Below are positions 1 through 7,137 of a stretch of DNA of 8,423 bases, piece after piece. Each line of letters begins with the position of its first letter. Position 1 is the stretch's first letter. This DNA comes from Actinomycetes bacterium (lineage in GTDB: Bacteria > Actinomycetota > Actinomycetes > Streptosporangiales > Streptosporangiaceae): assembly GCA_023425615.1 (NCBI GenBank), contig JAFACJ010000123.1, forward strand, positions 1-8,423, given 5' to 3'. The notes beneath the pieces were generated by a model. It was given only the letters and a program-made list of their open reading frames with translations. It did not search any database and was not told the origin of the DNA. Position numbers and translations under genes: made by a program.

Positions 1-623
1 GGGTCGCCGCCGTCCAGCCAGGACGGGTCGAGCGTGGGCGGCTCGGCCAGCGCCACCCGCCCCACCCGCGGCGCCAGCCGCCGCGCGTGCCCCAGGAACC
101 GCCAGTCGAAACCCAGCAGCCGCGACCGGTTGAGCAGCCCGTGCTCGTTCAGCACGCCGATCACCGCGGCCGTGAACTCCTCGACCTCGGCGTCGGCCCA
201 GAACGGGTCGGTCTTCAACTCCACGCACAACCGCACCGTGGGCGCGCAGCCGATCAGCCGGCACACCTCCTGGAGCGTGGCGACCGGGGTGCCCGGCATC
301 GGAAGCTGGGTGAGGGTGAAGGGGTCGAACGGGTCGTCGGGCCGCCGTGTCCCGGAGTCCACGGTCCGCACCTGGGCGAGGGTCAACTCCCGGATCCGCC
401 GCCCCACGTAGGGCCACAGCGGGTCCCCCGGCACGACGGGCTCCCGGTCCACGGACGTCAGCGCGGAGAGCGTCTGGTCGTGGTGCACGACGACCACGCC
501 GTCGGCGGTCAGCCCCACGTCGAACTCCACCGCGTCGACACCCAGGGCCAGCGCGTGCGCGATGCCGGGCAGCGTGTTCTCGGGGCGCAGTCCCCGAGCG
601 CCGCGGTGGCCCTGAAGTTCCAC
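1..623 (-). CDS. Glycerophosphodiester phosphodiesterase (GDPD family), N-terminal part, truncated by window edge
   Basis: The enzyme hydrolyses glycerophosphodiesters such as glycerophosphocholine to sn-glycerol 3-phosphate and an alcohol, recycling phospholipid head groups. About 207 codons are visible; the C-terminus lies left of the window. The GDPD signature is clear: HRGARG at residues 6-11 with PENT at 14-17 (catalytic His6), then VEFDV at 32-36 (metal-binding Glu33 and Asp35), LTADG at 38-42 and HHD at 47-49 (second catalytic His48). VELK at 134-137 carries the next conserved Glu. The GTG at 623 is the only usual start codon between the upstream in-frame stop and HRG. It has no good Shine-Dalgarno sequence. 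No signal peptide is visible, so the protein is probably cytoplasmic, which fits the short actinobacterial GDPDs. The family call is secure; the physiological substrate is not shown by the sequence. Confidence 0.93.
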   Translation of the reverse strand, partial: MELQGHRGARGLRPENTLPGIAHALALGVDAVEFDVGLTADGVVVVHHDQTLSALTSVDREPVVPGDPLWPYVGRRIRELTLAQVRTVDSGTRRPDDPFDPFTLTQLPMPGTPVATLQEVCRLIGCAPTVRLCVELKTDPFWADAEVEEFTAAVIGVLNEHGLLNRSRLLGFDWRFLGHARRLAPRVGRVALAEPPTLDPSWLDGGD

Positions 624-659
624 ACGGCGCCGTGAGACAGGAATATCACTGAGAGTAAT

Positions 660-768
660 GGGTTGAACCCCCGCTCAACGGGTCGTTGTTCGAAGAACAA
701 CCTGTCGCCTCAGGCTAGAGGTCACTCTTAGGGCGTCATGCCCCGGTTAACCTGATTGACCAACAGGT
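660..768. promoter_or_regulatory. Palindrome-rich intergenic region upstream of the GDPD gene
   Basis: The gap between the divergently placed ends of the GDPD and cyclase-like genes holds several short perfect inverted repeats. They are GGGTT-g-AACCC at 660-670, TTGTTC-gaa-GAACAA at 686-700, GGGC-gtcat-GCCC at 731-743, GGTTAACC at 745-752 and ACCTG-n9-CAGGT at 750-768. The GDPD gene reads leftward from 623, so these lie upstream of it and could be operator or promoter elements. I could not assign a -35/-10 pair with confidence; GATATT at 650-645 on the minus strand is a possible -10. Function is inference only. Confidence 0.35.
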
Positions 769-797
769 GTGAGACATCCCACGCCCAACAGACTCCC

Positions 798-823
798 AAA
801 GGCCCCCTCCTCCCCCAGGGGCC
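798..823 (-). terminator. Candidate terminator of the cyclase-like gene
   Basis: Read on the minus strand, GGCCCC (823-818) and GGGGCC (806-801) form a 6-bp all-GC stem with a purine-rich loop, followed directly by TTT (800-798). It lies about 30 bp past the stop codon of the leftward cyclase-like gene. The T-run is short, as is usual in actinomycetes, so the assignment is tentative. Confidence 0.4.
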
Positions 824-852
824 ACCACCCGAACACCGCCCCGCAGCCGCGC

Positions 853-1470
853 TCAGGCGGTGTCACTGGTGGCCAGAAGCGAGGGAACACGCAGCCAGCC
901 ATGGTGGTGGCGGCCACCGACGGTCACCCGGATGTCCCGGACGAAGTCCGCGGGACGCAGCCCGTCGTACTCGTGGTGGACCGTGCTCCAGTACAGGTCT
1001 TCGGACACGACCAGTGCCAGCGGGTCGGCGCTGGAGGCCAGCGAACGCTTGAACCGCCGGGAGTCCAGCAGCCGGCAGGCGACGTCCAGGGCCTCACCGA
1101 AGAACCCCCGCGAGTCCCGGTGCACCTCGCCGGCGTGGACGACGACCCGCAGGCGCATACCGCGCCGGAACCACTCCTCGTAGGGGATGGACAGGTTGTA
1201 GTCCAGGAGCGACCGCGCCAGGGCGGGCACCAGCCGGCTGAGCAGATGGCACTTGGGGATCTCGTCGGCAGGGTGGATCAGCGCGATCACCCCGTCCCCG
1301 CGGTCCTCATAGGGGTCACGGCGCTGCTCGTCGATCCCGAGGGTGGCCAGCGCCTCGTCGAGGATCCGGTAGAGCTGGCGGCGCAGTTCCTCCTTGAGGA
1401 GGTTGTTGCGGCTCGTGGAGCTCTCGATGTCCAGCACCACGATGCTCCTGTGGACGGGCAGGGTTTCCAC
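853..1470 (-). CDS. Stand-alone class III nucleotidyl-cyclase-like domain protein
   Basis: A 205-residue soluble protein of one divergent cyclase homology domain. IVVLDIESST (10-19) matches the first metal-binding strand, with Asp14. RGDGVIAL (57-64) matches the beta2-beta3 hairpin, with the second metal Asp59. RLRVVVHAGEV (106-116), then GFFGEALDVACRLLDS (122-137), matches the R-x-G-x-H-x-G and F/WG-x-x-VN-x-A-x-R region. Both metal Asp residues and Arg133 (transition-state Arg) are kept. The usual Asn four residues before that Arg is Asp129, and the Lys used for adenine recognition in adenylate cyclases aligns with Glu55. Residues 168-195 (YDGLRPADF ... GWLRVP) resemble the C-terminus of a family of small actinobacterial hypothetical proteins I recall. 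No sensor domain, membrane segment or fused effector is present. The GTG start at 1470 is supported by GAGG six bases upstream. It may make a cyclic nucleotide, or bind one without catalysis. It is divergent from an XRE regulator. Confidence 0.7.
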   Translation of the reverse strand: METLPVHRSIVVLDIESSTSRNNLLKEELRRQLYRILDEALATLGIDEQRRDPYEDRGDGVIALIHPADEIPKCHLLSRLVPALARSLLDYNLSIPYEEWFRRGMRLRVVVHAGEVHRDSRGFFGEALDVACRLLDSRRFKRSLASSADPLALVVSEDLYWSTVHHEYDGLRPADFVRDIRVTVGGRHHHGWLRVPSLLATSDTA

Positions 1471-1724
1471 TTTCGACCTCGGTTCTCCGCCGACGACCGG
1501 GAGTGCGCGCCGACACCTTCGGCACGTGAAGCTGAAGCTCTCTTGACTTGCGTACTGGAGCTCTGCATCACGCTATCTGCTACCTTGCTAATATAACCTG
1601 GCTGTTGGCCAGAATCGCCTTGTGTGTGGCTGTTTGATGTAATTCACGATGCATATGGCGTTCTGGCGGTGGCGAGGCTGTGATAGTGGTCAAGCATCGT
1701 GACTCTTGTTGCTGAGAGAGAGAA
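1471..1724. promoter_or_regulatory. Divergent control region between the cyclase-like gene and the XRE regulator
   Basis: This 254-bp gap has an AT-richer core (about 1540-1720) unlike its surroundings. It holds TTGACT at 1543-1548, an AT-rich TAATATAAC stretch at 1589-1597, and a perfect inverted repeat CTGGC-tgttg-GCCAG at 1598-1612. On the minus strand TATATT lies just downstream of that repeat, so the repeat would sit in the spacer of a leftward promoter, where a repressor could block it. On the plus strand TGTGATAGT near 1680 is a weak extended -10 candidate for the regulator gene. None of the hexamer pairs is close to consensus, so promoter positions are uncertain. Confidence 0.4.
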
Positions 1725-2609
1725 ATGGCATCAGATCTCGGCCCCGTCGTTCAGCGCGCACTGCTCTCGATGGACCTGCTGCGGTTGAGGCGCGAGGCGG
1801 GAAGAACCCAGGACGAGGTCGCCAAGAGGCTGGACTGGTCGGTGTCCAAGGTGATCCGCATCGAAGGCGGGACCGTCGGGACGTCCACGACCGACCTTCA
1901 GGCGCTGCTCCGGTTCTACGGAGTGGAGGACGCGGAGGAGACCGAAAGGCTCACCCGGCTCGCCAAGTCCACCAGGGAGCGGGGGTGGTGGGCCTCGTAC
2001 CCGATCGCCGACGCGCAGTTCCGCAACTACCTGGGTTACGAGGCGGGGGCCTCCCATATCCGTGCGGTCCAGCCCAACGTCGTCCCCGGCCTCCTCCAGA
2101 CCATGGACTACGCGCGGATCATCCTGCGCCAGTTCACCGGCGACGCCCGGGAGGAGGACATCGAGACGCTGGTGAACCTCCGGCTGGAGCGGCAGGACAG
2201 GATGGCCGAACGTGACCCCGCGCCGCACCGCCACTTCATCCTCGACGAGGCGGTCGTGCGCCGGCAGGTCGGGGCGACCATGAAGAACGGCAAGGGCATC
2301 ATGCCCACCCAGCTCCGCCACATGGTCGAGGCCGCGCAGGGCGACCACGTCACGATCCAGATCATTCCGTTCAGCAAAGGCGCTCATTTCGGGCAGCGAG
2401 GTCCGTTCACCCTGCTGGAATTCGATGCCGAACTCGGTGAGGTGCTCTATCTGGAGGGTTCCCGGGGCGGCGACCTCATCCTGACCGGCCGTGACCCGCA
2501 GATCATCGACTACCGGGAGCGGTTCGAGCAGCTCGGGGAATGGACGCTCGGGCCGGAGGAGTCCTGCGAGCTCATGGAGCGGATAGCGGACGAGATGAAT
2601 GCGTCCTGA
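1725..2609 (+). CDS. XRE-family helix-turn-helix regulator with C-terminal DUF5753
   Basis: A 294-residue DNA-binding protein of the large actinomycete XRE-DUF5753 family (WhiJ-like). Residues about 17-70 form the helix-turn-helix: LRRLREAG-type helix 1, TQDEVAKRLDWSVSKVIRIE as helices 2-3, then TSTTDLQALLRFYGV. Residues about 100-285 are DUF5753, recognisable by AVQPNVVPGLLQTMDYAR, a RLERQDRM segment, HFILDEAVVRRQVG and the late IQIIPF. Length is typical and the domain appears intact. The ATG at 1725 follows a purine-rich GAGAGAGAGAA, a modest ribosome site. A second ATG at 1770 would still keep the HTH but lacks a ribosome site. The gene is followed 177 bp downstream by a DUF397 gene, its usual partner. 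In Streptomyces such pairs (Scr1/Scr2, WhiJ and BldB-like proteins) affect antibiotic production and sporulation. The target operator here is unknown. Confidence 0.93.
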   Translation: MASDLGPVVQRALLSMDLLRLRREAGRTQDEVAKRLDWSVSKVIRIEGGTVGTSTTDLQALLRFYGVEDAEETERLTRLAKSTRERGWWASYPIADAQFRNYLGYEAGASHIRAVQPNVVPGLLQTMDYARIILRQFTGDAREEDIETLVNLRLERQDRMAERDPAPHRHFILDEAVVRRQVGATMKNGKGIMPTQLRHMVEAAQGDHVTIQIIPFSKGAHFGQRGPFTLLEFDAELGEVLYLEGSRGGDLILTGRDPQIIDYRERFEQLGEWTLGPEESCELMERIADEMNAS

Positions 2610-2669
2610 AGGCGTGGAGAACCTTGCCGCGGGCTGTCAGGCGCAGTAGGCAAGAGCTGTCACGGCACC

Positions 2670-2684
2670 TAAACTCAAGGAGGG
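2670..2684 (+). promoter_or_regulatory. Candidate -10 element and orphan Shine-Dalgarno-like sequence before the DUF397 gene
   Basis: In the gap between the regulator and the DUF397 gene, TAAACT (2670-2675) fits a -10 hexamer (TANNNT). It is followed at 2677-2684 by AAGGAGGG, a near-perfect Shine-Dalgarno sequence. No ATG, GTG or TTG lies at a suitable distance after it; only CTG at 2686 or ATC at 2693 could serve. It may be a remnant of a lost start, or chance. A promoter here would let the DUF397 gene be transcribed apart from the regulator. Confidence 0.3.
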
Positions 2685-2786
2685 CCTGAAAGATCAAGGG
2701 CGCTCTCGGTGTCTCCCCGAAGATTTTCCACCTCGCGGGAGCACGGCAGGCCACCAGGGGGACGGGTGTGATTCCGGGAGGCCCGC

Positions 2787-2975
2787 GTGGTGCAGCGTGT
2801 GACGTCCGAGCCGATCTGGCGTAAGAGCACATGGAGTGACCAGGGTAGCTGCGTGGAGGTCGCCGGCCGCCGCGGTGTCATGATCCGCGACAGCAAGCAT
2901 CCTGAACGGGGCGTCCTGGTGCTCAGCCGGTCCGCCTGGCGCCATCTGGTCCGCGGTGTCAAGTCCGCCGGGTGA
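2787..2975 (+). CDS. DUF397 small protein, partner of the XRE regulator
   Basis: A 62-residue protein with the whole DUF397 pattern: WRKSTWSDQGSCVEVA (residues 11-26), VMIRDSKHPERGVLVLS (31-47) and WRHLVRGVK near the end. The Trp-Arg-Lys-Ser start, the Cys-Val-Glu-Val core and Arg-Asp-Ser-Lys are the family hallmarks. DUF397 proteins include BldB of Streptomyces and the small partners encoded beside XRE-DUF5753 regulators. They are thought to modulate the regulator by contact, but the biochemical role is not settled. GGGAGG at 2776-2781 lies five bases before the GTG at 2787 and eight before a second in-frame GTG at 2790; either could be used. The gap to the regulator is larger than the usual near-overlap. 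Strong hairpins follow the stop. Confidence 0.9.
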   Translation: MVQRVTSEPIWRKSTWSDQGSCVEVAGRRGVMIRDSKHPERGVLVLSRSAWRHLVRGVKSAG

Positions 2976-2987
2976 GGGCGGCTCTCC

Positions 2988-3076
2988 GCAGCCGGGCGTG
3001 CCGGCTGCCTCCCGGGACGGGCGTGGGGATTCTCCCCTGCCCTCTCCGCCCCCGCCGGATAGGCCGGGCGGGGGCG
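2988..3076. terminator. Bidirectional terminator cluster between the DUF397 gene and purA
   Basis: Three perfect hairpins stand in tandem between convergent genes. They are GCAGCCGG-gcgtg-CCGGCTGC at 2988-3008, GGGGA-ttc-TCCCC at 3025-3037 and CGCCCCCGCC-n10-GGCGGGGGCG at 3047-3076. None has a T-run, which fits GC-rich actinomycete terminators. The position between converging stop codons supports a role in ending both transcripts. Confidence 0.7.
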
Positions 3077-3089
3077 GGACGGGCGCGGG

Positions 3090-4443
<1,354 letters not shown>

Positions 4444-4472
4444 ATCTTACCCGCCCGCGAGCTGCACGGAAA
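4444..4472 (-). promoter_or_regulatory. Candidate purA promoter
   Basis: On the minus strand TAAGAT (4449-4444) is a good -10 hexamer, and TTTCCG (4472-4467) lies 17 bp upstream as a partial -35. The predicted transcription start, near 4437, falls inside the 5' arm of the 11-bp leader stem. A transcript from this promoter would therefore carry only part of that arm. The -35 match is weak. Confidence 0.45.
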
Positions 4473-4477
4473 CAGCG

Positions 4478-4648
4478 GGTCAGACGACCGCAGCGAAGCG
4501 AGGATCGGTTGACCCGGTTCGGGGGTCTGGGGGTCGTCCCCCAGGGGCACAGGTCAGACGACCGCAGCGGAGCGAGGATCGGCTGGCCCGGTTCGGGGGT
4601 CTGGGGGTTGCCCCCCAGAGGTGCGGGTCAGACGACCGCAGCGGAGCG
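4478..4648. repeat. 74-bp tandem repeat, two full copies and one partial
   Basis: Copies start at 4478, 4552 and 4626, so the period is exactly 74 bp twice; the third copy keeps only about its first 23 bases. Each begins GGTCAGACGACCGCAGCG. Copies 1 and 2 differ at nine positions, all of them transitions. Each full copy contains a 7-bp hairpin CTGGGGG-n4-CCCCCAG (4527-4544 and 4601-4618). The array fills the space between the purA promoter and the DUF3151 stop codon. The GACCGCAGCGGAGCGAGG and GGGGGTCTGGGGG pieces look like dispersed intergenic repeats of actinomycetes; the hairpins may also slow transcription coming from fba. Confidence 0.9.
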
Positions 4649-4658
4649 GGGAGTCCGG

Positions 4659-5066
4659 TCAGGCCAGTTCGTCGGCGGCCTCGGGGCTGGAGTCGCGCAG
4701 GAACGTGCGGCAGCGCTGTGCCTCTTCCTCCTCGCCGATGGCCGCGGCGGCGCGGCCGAGGGCGGCCAGGGCGCGCAGGAAGCCGCGGTTGGGCTCGTGG
4801 GACCAGGGGATGGGCCCGTGGCCCTTCCAGCCGTTGCGGCGCAGCGCGTCGAGGCCGCGGTGGTAGCCGGTGCGGGCGTAGGCGTAGCAGTCGATCACGC
4901 TGCCCTTGGCGAAGGCGCGTTCGGCGAGGACGGCCCAGACGGCCGGGTAGGCGGGGAACTTCGCCGCCACCTCGTACGGGTCGGTACCGTCGGCGAGGAG
5001 TTGCGTCGCTTCGGGCAGGTCGGGGAGGTAGGTCGGGGCCGGGCCGCCGAGCAGGTTCTGGGTCAT
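4659..5066 (-). CDS. DUF3151 family protein
   Basis: A 135-residue soluble protein of unknown function, conserved in actinobacteria next to fba. Recognisable pieces are the N-terminal LLGGPAPTYLP (5-15), the PAVWAVLAERAFAKG stretch, the central YAYARTGYHRGLDALRRNGWKGHGPIPW (about 61-88) and HEPNRGFLRALAALGRAA. The C-terminal half is mostly Ala-rich helices, and the Trp/Gly-rich middle is the most distinctive part. There is no signal peptide or membrane segment. It lies 43 bp downstream of fba on the same strand and may share its transcript. It also has TAGCAT six bases before the ATG and no Shine-Dalgarno sequence, which suggests a leaderless transcript of its own. I recall Rv0360c of M. tuberculosis as its counterpart. 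The tie to fba is positional; no biochemical role can be read from the sequence. Confidence 0.88.
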   Translation of the reverse strand: MTQNLLGGPAPTYLPDLPEATQLLADGTDPYEVAAKFPAYPAVWAVLAERAFAKGSVIDCYAYARTGYHRGLDALRRNGWKGHGPIPWSHEPNRGFLRALAALGRAAAAIGEEEEAQRCRTFLRDSSPEAADELA

Positions 5067-5078
5067 ACCCGAATGCTA
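5067..5078 (-). promoter_or_regulatory. Leaderless-type -10 element of the DUF3151 gene
   Basis: TAGCAT (5078-5073 on the minus strand) is followed by six bases and then the ATG at 5066. This spacing would place the transcription start at or next to the start codon. No clear -35 hexamer is seen upstream. No Shine-Dalgarno sequence is present, which agrees with leaderless translation. Confidence 0.45.
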
Positions 5079-5109
5079 AGCAACCCGGCCCCGTCCTCCC
5101 GCCTCCGGG

Positions 5110-6129
<1,020 letters not shown>

Positions 6130-6159
6130 GTGCGTTCCTCTCATGACGGGGCAGGTCAG

Positions 6160-6196
6160 CCACCGCTGGCGCGGTGGTGCCGCAGGAGGGTGCGGC
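6160..6196 (-). promoter_or_regulatory. Two tandem hairpins in the fba leader
   Basis: Reading toward fba, GCCGCA-ccctcc-TGCGGC (6196-6179) is followed by CCACCGC-gcca-GCGGTGG (6177-6160). Both stems are perfect, 6 and 7 bp. They end about 30 bases before the fba start codon. The first loop, CCCTCC, is pyrimidine-rich and could partly pair with the GAGAGGA ribosome site. They may stabilise the mRNA or tune translation, if transcription starts upstream of 6196 (GATAGT near 6220-6215 is a weak -10 candidate). Confidence 0.45.
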
Positions 6197-6339
6197 GATG
6201 GTCTGCCTCAGCCCTTACTATCTCGCACCGCGTCTCCGGGCTCTGACAGGGGCCGCGCCCTGGCGACGCCCTCACCAGGGCCGCACCGCCGTCCAGGCCG
6301 ACTTTGGACAGAACGGGCAATCCCTATCGCGGTACTTGG

Positions 6340-6363
6340 CATGACTTGTCCAGTGAAGTCATG
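6340..6363. promoter_or_regulatory. Perfect 8-8-8 inverted repeat upstream of the DedA gene, operator candidate
   Basis: CATGACTT (6340-6347) and AAGTCATG (6356-6363) are perfectly complementary around an 8-nt spacer. A dimeric regulator could recognise such a site. It ends next to the expected -35 position of the DedA promoter and lies in the divergent gap shared with fba, so it could control either or both. No regulator gene beside it suggests which protein binds. Confidence 0.5.
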
Positions 6364-6386
6364 GTCGGATCGGGGACCGCTCTGGA

Positions 6387-6398
6387 TAGGCTCACACC
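6387..6398 (+). promoter_or_regulatory. Leaderless-type -10 element of the DedA gene
   Basis: TAGGCT (6387-6392) is followed by six bases and the GTG start at 6399. There is no Shine-Dalgarno sequence, so the mRNA probably begins at the start codon. A clear -35 is lacking; the adjacent inverted repeat at 6340-6363 lies where an activator or repressor could act. Confidence 0.5.
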
Positions 6399-7061
6399 GT
6401 GCATGTTCTCGCCTCGACCCCGCTGCATCCCGAGTACTGGCTCGGCCTGTTCGGCGCCTTCGCCGCGGTCGGCGTGCTGGCGATCGTCTTCGCCGAGACC
6501 GGGCTGCTGTTCGGCTGCATCCTGCCCGGTGACTCACTGCTCTTCACCGCCGGGATCCTCACCGTGGTCGACGAGCTCAACGGTGTGGAGTTCCAGCGGA
6601 TCTCGCTGCCCGTCCTGCTCATCGGGGGGCCGATCGCCGCCATCGCGGGGGCGCAGCTCGGGCACTGGCTGGGCGCCAGGTACGGGCGCAAGCTGTTCGA
6701 CCGGCCCGACTCCCGCATCTTCAAGAAGGAGTGGGTGGAGCGGGCCGAGTACTACTTCAACCGCTTCGGCCCGGAGAAGGCGGTGGTGATCGCCAGGTTC
6801 GTCCCGATCGTCCGGACGTTCCTCAACCCGCTGGCCGGCATGCTCGGCATGGACTCCAGGAAGTTCCTCATCTGGAACACGGTCGGCGGGATCATCTGGT
6901 GCGACTCGCTGTTCCTGCTCGGCCACTACCTGGGCGCCTCGGTCCCCAACATCGACCGGTACATCCTTCCCGGCGTCGCGATCATCCTCATCCTGTCGGT
7001 GATCCCGATCGTCCGCGAGGTGATGAAAGGGAGGGCCGAAACCAAACGACTCGGACAGTAG
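6399..7061 (+). CDS. DedA family integral membrane protein
   Basis: A 220-residue polytopic membrane protein of the DedA/SNARE-associated (VTT) family. DedA proteins are needed for membrane homeostasis and some act as undecaprenyl phosphate or phospholipid transporters. Hydrophobic segments lie at about 15-38, 46-60, 70-92, 158-180 and 188-207. The family core is present. Glu33 is in VFAETGLLFG and Asp45 in LPGDSLLFTAG, matching the acidic residues of the re-entrant loop. ARFVPIVRTFLNPLAGM (132-148) carries the paired Arg133 and Arg139. An amphipathic, charged stretch (95-127) lies between. The C-terminus is Lys/Arg-rich and likely cytoplasmic. The GTG start at 6399 is chosen because of the TAGGCT spacing and because the first membrane segment begins soon after. 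It is divergent from fba, as in mycobacteria (Rv0364 from memory). The transported substrate cannot be told from the sequence. Confidence 0.93.
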   Translation: MHVLASTPLHPEYWLGLFGAFAAVGVLAIVFAETGLLFGCILPGDSLLFTAGILTVVDELNGVEFQRISLPVLLIGGPIAAIAGAQLGHWLGARYGRKLFDRPDSRIFKKEWVERAEYYFNRFGPEKAVVIARFVPIVRTFLNPLAGMLGMDSRKFLIWNTVGGIIWCDSLFLLGHYLGASVPNIDRYILPGVAIILILSVIPIVREVMKGRAETKRLGQ

Positions 7062-7124
7062 GTAACGAAGAGTTTTATCCCCTGATGATCGGCCATACCG
7101 GTCGCCTCACCCCCTTTGTATCGC

Positions 7125-7137
7125 TACTCTCAGGCGC
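7125..7137 (+). promoter_or_regulatory. Leaderless-type -10 element of the small membrane protein gene
   Basis: TACTCT (7125-7130) is followed by seven bases and the GTG at 7138, again without a Shine-Dalgarno sequence. This suggests the gene is transcribed on its own and not only from the DedA gene, whose stop codon is 76 bp upstream. The -35 region is not recognisable. Confidence 0.45.

Noticed and set aside
663..685. PHO box upstream of the GDPD gene
   Set aside because: The minus strand has GTTCAACCCAT, which partly resembles the 11-bp unit of actinomycete PHO boxes, but no adjacent second unit is found.
769..1596. Plus-strand open frame of 275 codons antisense to the cyclase-like gene
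   Set aside because: The minus-strand frame has recognisable cyclase motifs and a good ribosome site. The plus frame has neither.
4478..4648. CRISPR array
   Set aside because: The 74-bp units are contiguous direct repeats with no unique spacers between short repeats, and no cas genes are present.
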